A DNA stretch of 8,197 bases from NCBI GenBank assembly GCA_016839865.1, contig JAEOTN010000498.1, positions 1 through 8,197 on the forward strand, read 5' to 3'. The position numbers and the translations under genes are program-made. The DNA comes from Promethearchaeota archaeon (GTDB lineage: Archaea > Asgardarchaeota > Lokiarchaeia > Sigynarchaeales > MK-D1). A model generated the notes under the pieces. That model had not been told where the DNA came from. It ran no database searches and saw only the letters and a list, made by a program, of their open reading frames with translations. Positions 1-6,906 of the stretch are shown in pieces. Position 1 is the stretch's first letter. Each line of letters opens with the position of its first letter.

Positions 1-651
1 AAATTCAACAATATCATCAAAACTATCTTCACGGTTTGGTGTAATTTGAATACTTGGAGGATATAATCTGAATTGCAATTCTAAAAATTTTTCTTTCCAT
101 TCTTCTGGATTGGATAGATCTGCAAATCGAATATCAAAGTTTTGACTTTCATAAGGTACATGCCGAAGAGGAACTCGATAATGAATGATTTTCGGAGGTG
201 ATTCATAATTTAGTGATCTAAAATGCCCAATGTATTTGGGATCTGTCACCGGTGCCATAGCAAAGATGGTTTTATCGCTACCCTCTTCAGAAAATCCAAA
301 TCCATAGAAAAATGGGGGTAAATTCACTGGACCAAATATTGTTGAGCATTTCATCTCAGTTGCTTTTTTCTCAATTTCAAGAATTAAATTTTTTGTATGC
401 TCAAATAGTGCGTCTTTAGCATAAAAAAAAGCAAAATATAAAGTTTCCTGCCAAGAGTAGAGCATAGAATGACCAAGTATCTCATTAGAGTCGATGGTTT
501 TCAAAACTAGGGAGAAGCAATCCATACGTTCGATTTCTCTATAAATATATTTCTTAAAAGATTCTAAAACCGGCAAATTTGTGCCTAAGTGCAAATTTTC
601 ATAGATTGAATCCTTTTCATGAAGTTCCTCAACTGTATATCCAGTATTCAT
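1..651 (-). CDS. GNAT-superfamily-like protein, C-terminus outside window
   Basis: An uninterrupted minus-strand frame starts at the ATG at 651-649 and stays open for 217 codons to the window edge, so the C-terminus is missing. Residues 55-100 look like the strand-strand-helix core of an acetyltransferase fold. This is followed by FGPVN (106-110), then a segment ending in P134, and DPKYIGHFRSLNYE (137-150). That order resembles the 'GPMN ... NPPYYxxLLExxGF' pattern of a YghO-like branch of GNAT proteins. This is recognition by pattern, not an alignment. The acyl donor and acceptor are unknown. The gene is divergent from asparaginyl-tRNA synthetase, with 130 bases between the starts, and a TATA-like element lies about 45 bases upstream. 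I am fairly sure it is a real gene and only moderately sure of the family. Confidence 0.62.
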   Translation of the reverse strand, partial: MNTGYTVEELHEKDSIYENLHLGTNLPVLESFKKYIYREIERMDCFSLVLKTIDSNEILGHSMLYSWQETLYFAFFYAKDALFEHTKNLILEIEKKATEMKCSTIFGPVNLPPFFYGFGFSEEGSDKTIFAMAPVTDPKYIGHFRSLNYESPPKIIHYRVPLRHVPYESQNFDIRFADLSNPEEWKEKFLELQFRLYPPSIQITPNREDSFDDIVEF

Positions 652-694
652 TTTTATTTTCGACTCTTAGCTACATTAACAAGCATGAAGTAAC

Positions 695-702
695 TATATT
701 TT
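695..702 (-). promoter_or_regulatory. Candidate archaeal TATA box for the GNAT-like gene
   Basis: On the minus strand this reads AAAATATA, centred about 47 bases upstream of the ATG at 651. Archaeal transcription usually starts about 25 bases downstream of the TATA box, which would leave a leader of roughly 20 bases. The plus strand of the same stretch (TATATTTT) could also serve the divergent synthetase gene. The assignment rests on motif and position only. Confidence 0.35.
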
Positions 703-766
703 CCATCAATTTTATCTCTTTTCGAACACCTAACACAAAATTCATTAGGTCTCTAATATTCATCTT

Positions 767-774
767 GGTGGTGA
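767..774 (+). promoter_or_regulatory. Ribosome binding site of the asparaginyl-tRNA synthetase gene
   Basis: GGTGGTGA differs at one base from the archaeal consensus GGAGGTGA, which pairs with the 16S rRNA 3' end. It sits seven bases before the ATG at 782. It is the clearest Shine-Dalgarno-like site in the window and supports that start codon. Confidence 0.55.
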
Positions 775-781
775 AAACCAA

Positions 782-2077
782 ATGTCTGAATATATATCTA
801 TAAAGGAAGCTATGAAAAAAGGCTCAGGGGATGTGAGTATACGAGGCTGGGTTTACCGTCATCGGAAATCCAACAAGTTTGTATTCGCCACTATCCGGGA
901 TGAATCTGAAATTATTCAATGTGTCATAAAAAAAGACAAGGATCCTGACCTCTATGAAGAAGCTGCCAAATTAACAATTGAATCTTCCGTACAATTATCG
1001 GGAACGATAAAAGAAGATGAGCGTGCTCCTTCAGGGTATGAGATTCAATTGAATAATTTAGACATTGTACAAATTGCAGAACCATTCCCGATTACACGGG
1101 ATGTATCTACGGAATTTTTGCTGGATCAACGGCATCTATCAATACGTTCCCGAAGAATGAATGCAATCTTTAAAATTCGCCACACTGCAACAGGTGCAAT
1201 TCATGATTTCTTCCGAAAACGAGGGTACTACGAATTTGACACCCCCCTATTCCAACCAATCATGACTGAAGGAGGAGCAACCCTCTTTGAAGTGAAATAT
1301 TTCAAAGATAAATGCTATCTTGCACAAACTTGGCAATTCTATGCAGAAGCTGGGATTTTCTCTCTTGGAAAAATCTATAATGTAGGACCAACCTTTCGCG
1401 CTGAAAAATCTAAAACATCCCGTCATCTTACAGAGTTTTGGATGTGTGAAATGGAAGCAGCATGGATGAAATTGGGTGAGGTAACAGAAGTAGCGAAAGA
1501 TGAGATTCGATATATTCTAAAGCAAGTGATTAAACATAATAAACCTGAATTAGAAATTTTAGGTCGCGATGTTAAGCTTTTAAAGAAATATGCGAAGATG
1601 AAATGGCCTACGATTAAATACAAAGAAGCTTTGAAGATGTTGAATGAGAATTACGAGATGCATGTTCCATGGGGGAAGGATTTACGTACTTTGGAAGAAG
1701 CAAAGATAGCTGAACATTTCAAATGCCCAGTTGTAGTCACAAATTATCCAATTGAGATAATGGGATTTTATAAACCTCCAGATCCAAAAAATCCAGGGGA
1801 AGCATTATGCTTCGACATGCTTGCACCAGAAGGATACTGCGAAATTGTAGGTGGAAGTCAAAGGAGTCTGCTCGTTGATGACATGAAACGTCGAATTGAA
1901 GAAGAAGGTGAAGATCCGAACAATTATGATTGGTATTTTGAATTACGCAAATTTGGTTCTGTTCCACACTCAGGATATGGTGTTGGATTAGAGCGGGTAG
2001 TATCTTGGTTATGCGGTATAGATAATATCAAGGATGCAATTCCCTTCCCACGCACGATGCTCAGAAAAACTCCATAA
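782..2077 (+). CDS. asnS: Asparaginyl-tRNA synthetase (archaeal type)
   Basis: This class II aminoacyl-tRNA synthetase should attach asparagine to tRNA-Asn in the cytoplasm. At 431 residues it has the normal length of the compact archaeal enzyme. An OB-fold anticodon-binding domain covers about residues 18-98, including RGWVYRHR and RDESEIIQCVI. LLDQRHL (113-119) leads into the catalytic domain. Motif 1 ends near P155, GGATLF is at 164-169, motif 2 contains FRAEKSKTSRHLTEFW (205-220) with E223 following, and motif 3 is GYGVGLER (398-405). GGATLF and RHLTEFW match AsnRS rather than AspRS, where I would expect GGAELF and HLNEY. The loop usually written LSQSxQLY reads LAQTWQFY (180-187). Its presence suggests direct tRNA-Asn charging. 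RNase HI follows after 13 bases and is probably co-transcribed. Confidence 0.95.
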   Translation: MSEYISIKEAMKKGSGDVSIRGWVYRHRKSNKFVFATIRDESEIIQCVIKKDKDPDLYEEAAKLTIESSVQLSGTIKEDERAPSGYEIQLNNLDIVQIAEPFPITRDVSTEFLLDQRHLSIRSRRMNAIFKIRHTATGAIHDFFRKRGYYEFDTPLFQPIMTEGGATLFEVKYFKDKCYLAQTWQFYAEAGIFSLGKIYNVGPTFRAEKSKTSRHLTEFWMCEMEAAWMKLGEVTEVAKDEIRYILKQVIKHNKPELEILGRDVKLLKKYAKMKWPTIKYKEALKMLNENYEMHVPWGKDLRTLEEAKIAEHFKCPVVVTNYPIEIMGFYKPPDPKNPGEALCFDMLAPEGYCEIVGGSQRSLLVDDMKRRIEEEGEDPNNYDWYFELRKFGSVPHSGYGVGLERVVSWLCGIDNIKDAIPFPRTMLRKTP

Positions 2078-2090
2078 GAATTGATCTAAA

Positions 2091-2510
2091 ATGACAGAAA
2101 ATGAACTAAAACTTTTCACTGACGGTTGTGCAAGAGGAAATCCGGGATCTGCAGGTGCAGGTTATGTCATATTGGATATGACTGATAAGGAAATTGAGAG
2201 TGGTTCGAAGTTTCTAGGCAAGAATGAGACAAATAATCAAGCAGAATATGGAGCTCTGATTGTGGGGCTTTCTAAATGCCTTAAACATAGTAAAGGAGTA
2301 ATCCATGTTTACAGTGACTCTGAATTGATGGTAAAGCAATTAAAGGGGGTATACAAGATTTCAAAACCCCATCTTAGAGAATTAGCTGAAAACGTTCGCA
2401 CTCTTGTGAAAGTCTTTCAAAAAGTGACATTCCATCATGTGAAACGGGATAAAAACACTAAAGCTGACGATCTTGCGAATCAGGCTGTAGATCAAGCACT
2501 TAAAAAGTAA
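2091..2510 (+). CDS. rnhA: Ribonuclease HI
   Basis: The enzyme cleaves the RNA strand of RNA-DNA hybrids, removing R-loops and primer remnants, using two metal ions. All four catalytic acidic residues are visible in family context: D11 in FTDGCARGNPG, E52 in TNNQAEY, D76 in YSDSEL and D126 in NTKADDLAN. The 139-residue length matches a single RNase H domain with no hybrid-binding extension. It appears to lack the basic protrusion of the E. coli enzyme, as in many archaeal and short bacterial forms. The ATG lies 13 bases after the AsnRS stop. TTGATC just upstream gives only a weak match to the anti-Shine-Dalgarno sequence, so translation may depend on coupling or reinitiation. The 3' end overlaps the convergent ATPase gene by 11 bases. 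Confidence 0.94.
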   Translation: MTENELKLFTDGCARGNPGSAGAGYVILDMTDKEIESGSKFLGKNETNNQAEYGALIVGLSKCLKHSKGVIHVYSDSELMVKQLKGVYKISKPHLRELAENVRTLVKVFQKVTFHHVKRDKNTKADDLANQAVDQALKK

Positions 2511-4026
2511 TTTTCTTTTTTCTAAAAAGATATTTTACCAATTCGAATCCCCCTATACAAATAGATGCGATTCCCATACAGATTAACCAGTCCCACAGAG
2601 ATAATCGCATAAATCGGAAATTGAATTCAAGATCCCCAATTTTTAATCCAGCTAACCAATTTTGTAATCTTGGTATGTACATTAGCAAAATCATAATCGA
2701 AAACAATACTCCAATCAAAATGAACATCCACAGTTCGCTATCTTCTTTTAGAGATTTAAACAATGATTTATTCACTCTACGAATTTGAAAAATCAAAATA
2801 GACTCACAGAAATACAATGTAGCCATGAGCATAGTCAGAGTTTTACCTTGGGTTTGTAATTCAAGTGTGTCACTGAAGTACGGAAAATTATTACTGGAAA
2901 CATTGAATGGGGTAACAGAGTATGTTCCTCTAATACAAAGAAAATATACAAAACACATTGACAGTGCAAGAAGAACACCATAACAAAGCATCAAGAGAAG
3001 AATATTTTTAGTGAGAATTTCTTCTGAATCCCTTGGTTTATCATGCATGACATCTCGATTAGTCATATCAAATGTTAAGATCAATCCAGGAATGGTATGC
3101 AAAGTAATCGATAAAAAGATCCACTGAAGGTAGAATTCTTCATTGAGAAAATATGGTTTATTCAATATGATCGTTAGTACAAACTGAACAAGCCCCTCAA
3201 ATACATTAATTGCAATATAGAAGAAAACGACAGCACGAATACGTGCGAAAATTCCTCTCCCTTCAGAAATTCCGTCAATGATTGAATTGAAAGAATCATT
3301 TGCAATCACCATATCAGCAGCTTCTTTTGCTACATCAGTTCCTCGAATTCCCATCGCAATGCCAACATCTGCTTTGCTGAGTGCCAGAGCATCATTCACC
3401 CCATCACCAGTCATTGCAACGATATGAGAGTTGTCTTGTAATTGTGTAACAATAGTATGTTTATCCGATGGGGAGACTCTTGCATACACGGAGGAATGCA
3501 TATCAAAATTAGAATTTCTAGAAAGATCAACACCCAATTCATTTCTTGAAGTTAATCCAATACTTCTAGCAATTGCATTTGCTGTTAGGACGGAATCCCC
3601 TGTAATCATTTTTACATCTATTCCTGCTTCTCGACTCCTCTCAATGGATTCAGAAACTCCAACTCGAGGTCCATCTAAAATAAATACAGTACCAAGATAT
3701 ATGAAATCCTTCTCCAGCTTTTCTCGCGCGGTTTCTTGAGGACTATGTTCAAAATTTCGCTGACAGATAGTTAACGCGCGATATCCTTTCCCAGACAATT
3801 CTCTAATGTTATGTTGAATGGAATTTTTTATGGATTGTGAAAAAGGCAAGAGAGTTTCATTTTGTAAAGCGTGTGTACACAATTCTATAAGTCTTTCGGG
3901 GGACCCTTTTGTAAACATGACATATTCGGAATCAATTTTATACAACTTTGACATTATTTTCTTAGTAGAATCAAATGGAAATTCAGTTATGAAGTGGTAA
4001 TCCGTTAAACTTGGTTCATCAATCAT
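2500..4026 (-). CDS. P-type cation-transporting ATPase, C-terminal part (frameshifted)
   Basis: This is the second half of a P2-like P-type ATPase: nucleotide-binding domain, end of the phosphorylation domain, and helices M5-M10. The motifs, numbered from the ATG at 4026, are KGSPE (40-44), LDGPR (117-121, usually DPPR), MITGD (140-144), ARVSPSDK (182-189) and TGDGVNDA (206-213). M5 carries N274 and E277 in INVFEG. M6 (about 302-320) lacks the usual NxxTD motif, and H310 falls near the Asp position. The ATG at 4026 is probably not a native start. The same frame is open upstream to 4149 and encodes VVGSPTEGALVSLFEKA, the family's GDPTEGAL-like nucleotide-domain motif, joining the N-terminal part at the A-run at 4102-4111. 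Alone, this fragment lacks the phosphorylated aspartate and cannot pump. Its 3' end overlaps RNase HI. Confidence 0.9.
   Translation of the reverse strand: MIDEPSLTDYHFITEFPFDSTKKIMSKLYKIDSEYVMFTKGSPERLIELCTHALQNETLLPFSQSIKNSIQHNIRELSGKGYRALTICQRNFEHSPQETAREKLEKDFIYLGTVFILDGPRVGVSESIERSREAGIDVKMITGDSVLTANAIARSIGLTSRNELGVDLSRNSNFDMHSSVYARVSPSDKHTIVTQLQDNSHIVAMTGDGVNDALALSKADVGIAMGIRGTDVAKEAADMVIANDSFNSIIDGISEGRGIFARIRAVVFFYIAINVFEGLVQFVLTIILNKPYFLNEEFYLQWIFLSITLHTIPGLILTFDMTNRDVMHDKPRDSEEILTKNILLLMLCYGVLLALSMCFVYFLCIRGTYSVTPFNVSSNNFPYFSDTLELQTQGKTLTMLMATLYFCESILIFQIRRVNKSLFKSLKEDSELWMFILIGVLFSIMILLMYIPRLQNWLAGLKIGDLEFNFRFMRLSLWDWLICMGIASICIGGFELVKYLFRKKKITF
2511..2522 (+). terminator. Oligo-T terminator candidate after RNase HI
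   Basis: TTTTCTTTTTTC starts immediately after the RNase HI stop codon. Archaeal RNA polymerase terminates at such T-rich tracts on the non-template strand without needing a hairpin. The tract lies inside the 3' coding end of the convergent ATPase, where it encodes part of that protein's Arg/Lys-rich tail (FRKKK), so it serves two purposes. Confidence 0.45.
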
Positions 4027-4063
4027 GGATTTTGCTTTCTCAAATAGGGAAACTAATGCACCC

Positions 4064-5338
4064 TCAGTCGGAGATCCGACAACATCCCAATGGTAAAACG
4101 ATTTTTTTTTTAATTTTTTGCTCTTTTTTAACGATGGATGCGTTACTGCTTAATTTCCCTGCAATAATCAGTTGTTTCAATGAATGATGGGCTTCCAACG
4201 ACATGATTTCTTCCTTTTCTTTTGGATTTTTTACGAAAAGGAAATTTCCGAATGGTGTAAATCCTGAACCAGTAATAAAATATGAGGACAGAGATGTTGT
4301 TGCAATTTGAACAGCCATTTTACCTTCTGTGATCGTACCTGTTTTATCTGCACATAACACACTCACCCGTCCCAAGCTATCTACAGATGTTAAATTGCGA
4401 ATGATCACGCCACGAGTCGCCATTGTTAACACTCCAGTCACCATTACAATCGTACTAAGAAGTGGAATGTTGATTGGCATTATGTCCATTGCGGAATTTA
4501 GACTTTTGAATATGTTAGCTCTTCCTGTTGTTATCCAAATAATAACAAATGTAATTAACCAAAATCCAAGAACAAAAAATCCCAACCATTTACCAAAGTT
4601 ATTCATCTTCTTTTGAACCGGGATTTCTCTCATATTAATGGATTCCAATCCTCGAGAGATTTTTCCAATTTCATTGTACATCCCTGATCGAACTACAACA
4701 GCTGTAGCATTACCTAATGTCACGTATGTCCCTAGAAAAACCATGTTAGTTTGAGATGGAACAGCGAGTGTATTTTCTTGCAGAACAGCACTGTGTTTCT
4801 CAACAGGTTCACTTTCACCAGTAAGTGAAGACTCATCCAACTCCAAATTTATCGATTCTATAATTCTTGAATCTGATGGAACCCGATCTCCTTGTTCAAG
4901 TCTGATTATGTCGCCTACAACTATGCTTTTTGCTGAAATTGTGATGAGTTTCCCATTACGCATTACTTTGGCAGTTGGAGCTGATAATTCTTCTAAAGCT
5001 TGGAGTTTTTTTGTTGCTCGATACTGTTGAATAATAGCAATAATGCAATTTAAAGCAACTACCGCTAGTGTAGTATAAAGTAGCGTGTTAGAAGTGTCTT
5101 CTTCAGTTTGTAACTTCCCTGCAATAAGTAGAATAAGAGCTGCTATTAGATAAATTACAATAAGCCAATTAAAAAGAGGAGCGAGATACACTTTCCAGAA
5201 ATTTGGTTTATGTTTAGGTAATTCATTTAGACCATCATGATCTAGTCGTTGGTTTGCTTCTTTCTCAGTCAAGCCTACATCTGAATCAGTGTGTAACCGC
5301 TCATAGATTTCATCTAATGCCAAATTGTAAAATGCCAT
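4064..5338 (-). CDS. P-type cation-transporting ATPase, N-terminal part (frameshifted)
   Basis: This is the first half of the same ATPase: N-terminal cation-ATPase domain, M1-M4, actuator domain and start of the phosphorylation domain. From the ATG at 5338, the actuator loop LTGES is at about 172-176, M4 has PINIP (288-292), and CADKTGTIT carries the phosphorylated Asp at about 331. A TTG nine bases upstream (5347) extends the frame by three residues, but the ATG is the more natural start because MAFYNLALDEIYERL matches a family-like opening. After a lysine-rich loop the frame passes the A-run and ends 13 codons later in unrelated sequence (IVLPLGCCRISD). Removing one A joins it to the downstream frame, giving about 945 residues, a normal P2 length. 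The ion is not certain: M4 lacks the Glu of the Ca2+-ATPase motif PEGLP. The gene is divergent from the MFS transporter. Confidence 0.9.
   Translation of the reverse strand: MAFYNLALDEIYERLHTDSDVGLTEKEANQRLDHDGLNELPKHKPNFWKVYLAPLFNWLIVIYLIAALILLIAGKLQTEEDTSNTLLYTTLAVVALNCIIAIIQQYRATKKLQALEELSAPTAKVMRNGKLITISAKSIVVGDIIRLEQGDRVPSDSRIIESINLELDESSLTGESEPVEKHSAVLQENTLAVPSQTNMVFLGTYVTLGNATAVVVRSGMYNEIGKISRGLESINMREIPVQKKMNNFGKWLGFFVLGFWLITFVIIWITTGRANIFKSLNSAMDIMPINIPLLSTIVMVTGVLTMATRGVIIRNLTSVDSLGRVSVLCADKTGTITEGKMAVQIATTSLSSYFITGSGFTPFGNFLFVKNPKEKEEIMSLEAHHSLKQLIIAGKLSSNASIVKKEQKIKKKIVLPLGCCRISD
4102..4111 (-). other. Frameshift site: run of ten A splitting the ATPase
   Basis: The minus strand has ten consecutive A, followed by TCG. 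In the upstream frame the run is read AAA AAA AAA ATC and translation stops at 4066-4064. Dropping one A gives KIKKK followed directly by SFYHWDVVGSPTEGALV, which restores the expected nucleotide-binding-domain sequence. The break could be an assembly error in a homopolymer, a real inactivating insertion, or a site of transcriptional slippage that yields some full-length product. No other lesion is visible in either half, which argues against an old pseudogene. Confidence 0.85.
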
Positions 5339-5384
5339 ACCTAACAACAGATTTGGTATTATTATCTGAACACGAATTGGATGC

Positions 5385-5394
5385 TAAATATATT
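5385..5394 (-). promoter_or_regulatory. Candidate TATA box for the P-type ATPase
   Basis: The minus strand reads AATATATTTA, a strong archaeal TATA-like sequence centred about 50 bases before the ATG at 5338. A start about 25 bases downstream would leave a leader of roughly 25 bases. The assignment rests on motif and spacing only. Confidence 0.4.
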
Positions 5395-5466
5395 CAGTTA
5401 CCACAACTTATATGCGTCGGTTCTCATATCGAGATTAAGGTGCATTAATTTTTTCTCTCTTAACCT

Positions 5467-5479
5467 AAAAAATTAAATT
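5467..5479 (+). promoter_or_regulatory. Candidate TATA box for the MFS transporter
   Basis: AAAAAATTAAATT, preceded by CCT, is centred about 32 bases before the ATG at 5505. An archaeal start 25-28 bases downstream would fall within a few bases of the ATG, so the transcript would be leaderless or nearly so. That agrees with the absence of a Shine-Dalgarno site in ACTAGTTTCAAT before the start codon. Confidence 0.4.
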
Positions 5480-5504
5480 CTAAGACTTTCAAACTAGTTT
5501 CAAT

Positions 5505-6848
5505 ATGACAGAAAACATTGATAGAAATTCAGAAGAAGAATTCCTACCTAGTTTCAAGAAGACCGAAAACGAAGCGGAAGATGATTTTCTACATGAAGAT
5601 TTGGATTTTTCCACGTGGAAGGATTATTATCTATTTGTACAATTCTTATTTTACTTTTCTCAAGGTGCAGCATTTGCCGCAATTTTGGTCATTGCTCCAT
5701 TTTTAGAAGACAAATTGTTATATACACCCACCGAAGCGCTTAGACTTCAAAGTCTTATGATGATTCCATGGTTCATCAAAATTCTTTTTGGAATCTTGTC
5801 AGATACCGTCAAATTTGGGAAATTTGGAAGAAGAAAACCCTATATTTTAATCGCCGGGATAATTGGAATTGCTGGATGGTCCACACTTCCACTTTACACG
5901 GTTCAACACTGGACTGTTGTATTAGTTGGTATGCTAGTTACAGGAAGTGTTGCTCTAGGAGATACAGTACTCGATTCGTTGGGAGTAGACGTAACACCCC
6001 CAAACCGGAGAAGTTGGATGCAAGGAATAGCTTGGGGTGCTCGAGGTGGAGGAGCAATTCTTTCAGGAGTGTTTCTGGGTGTGTGGGGAGGAACATTAGG
6101 ATGGCAAAATTCATATTTTATTATTGGGTCTTTTGCTGTTGTAGGGATAATGTCCGCATTACTCATTAAGGAATCAAAAACAATCCCAAAGGTGACTTGG
6201 GGGGACTTTGGCAGAGAATTCAAAAAACCCATTACATGGCATGTCACTTTATTTGATTTAATCAGTGGTATGGGAATTGCACTCGTCTCTGTGATGATTA
6301 CTTTCATGAAAGATGTCTTAAATATTAATATCGAATCATCAGGTGGTCTCGGAGAGGTTGGTTGGGGATTAGTGTTCTTCTCTGTAGGTCAATTAATAGG
6401 AGCTGTGACAATAGGAGGTTTGGGGCAGAAATTAAAACTAATGTGGATATTCATTATAAATGCGGTCATTTATGCGGGATTTATTCTAGGCTTCCTTTGG
6501 ATTGATTTTGAAGCATTAGGATTGCCTAGTTTCCCAACAGTATTGTATATTCTTGTTGTGATATTGGGAGCTCTAAATGGAGGATATGAAACCTCCCAAA
6601 TGAGGATTTCGATGGAATATTCAGCAAAAGTCTCTCGAGGGAGTCTGACAGGAACTATGTATAACTGGTACAACTCAGTTTCGAATATTGGACAACTTTC
6701 AATTGGAACTATTGTAATTGCAGCTTTGGTAGATGCGGGTTCGAGTTATCCAGTAGCAATGCAGATATGTGGAATTGCAGTATTGCTTTCCTTGATTCCT
6801 GGCATTATGCTAATTAAGAAACTCAAACTTGATCGAAAATCTAATTAG
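5505..6848 (+). CDS. Major facilitator superfamily transporter, BT1/GPH-like
   Basis: This is a 447-residue integral membrane carrier with about 12 predicted hydrophobic helices, the normal size for the superfamily. An acidic cytoplasmic N-terminus (about residues 1-38) precedes helix 1. The loop between helices 2 and 3 carries a clear MFS motif A variant, GILSDTVKFGKFGRRKP (96-112). Preceded by PWFIKILF (88-95), it resembles folate-biopterin transporters (BT1) and, less closely, GPH/SLC45 sugar symporters. Other features are the glycine-rich WGARGGGAILSG (177-188) in helix 5 and a Lys/Arg-rich C-terminal tail. Such carriers are usually secondary transporters driven by an ion gradient. The substrate cannot be deduced here; pteridines, sugars or other small organics are all possible. 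The gene is divergent from the P-type ATPase and ends in a T-rich tract. Confidence 0.85.
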   Translation: MTENIDRNSEEEFLPSFKKTENEAEDDFLHEDLDFSTWKDYYLFVQFLFYFSQGAAFAAILVIAPFLEDKLLYTPTEALRLQSLMMIPWFIKILFGILSDTVKFGKFGRRKPYILIAGIIGIAGWSTLPLYTVQHWTVVLVGMLVTGSVALGDTVLDSLGVDVTPPNRRSWMQGIAWGARGGGAILSGVFLGVWGGTLGWQNSYFIIGSFAVVGIMSALLIKESKTIPKVTWGDFGREFKKPITWHVTLFDLISGMGIALVSVMITFMKDVLNINIESSGGLGEVGWGLVFFSVGQLIGAVTIGGLGQKLKLMWIFIINAVIYAGFILGFLWIDFEALGLPSFPTVLYILVVILGALNGGYETSQMRISMEYSAKVSRGSLTGTMYNWYNSVSNIGQLSIGTIVIAALVDAGSSYPVAMQICGIAVLLSLIPGIMLIKKLKLDRKSN

Positions 6849-6859
6849 TGCTCTTCCTC

Positions 6860-6890
6860 TTTTTTCTCTCCAATAATTTTTTATTTTCTT
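6860..6890 (+). terminator. T-rich terminator region after the MFS gene
   Basis: Two six-T runs (6860-6865 and 6877-6882) and a four-T run (6884-6887) lie within the 58 bases between the MFS stop and the next start. Multiple T tracts without a hairpin are typical of archaeal transcription ends. The intervening AATAATTTTTTA could also act as a TATA element for the next gene. Confidence 0.45.
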
Positions 6891-6906
6891 ATCGTTACAA
6901 AATGCT

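Noticed and set aside
579..803. Plus-strand open frame of 74 codons across the divergent spacer
   Set aside because: It starts inside the antisense of the GNAT-like gene, ends inside AsnRS, has no recognisable domain, and reads like translated AT-rich spacer.
3431..4000. Two plus-strand frames opposite the ATPase C-terminal half
   Set aside because: They are antisense to TGDGVNDA, MITGD and other conserved ATPase motifs and show no features of their own.
4024..4026. ATG at 4026 as the native start of a separate half-size ATPase protein
   Set aside because: The same frame continues upstream with VVGSPTEGAL, a conserved family motif, so coding sequence clearly begins before this ATG.
5345..5347. 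TTG at 5347 as the ATPase start codon
   Set aside because: It adds only three residues (Met-Leu-Gly) before a good ATG at 5338, and no ribosome site favours it.
5768..6169. Plus-strand frame of 133 codons inside the MFS gene
   Set aside because: It lies in another frame of a well-supported transporter and its composition (Arg, Ser, Trp, Cys rich) is that of an out-of-frame reading.
5903..6307. Minus-strand frame of 134 codons opposite the MFS gene
   Set aside because: It is an antisense reading of the same transporter, rich in Pro, Thr and Ile, with no motif.
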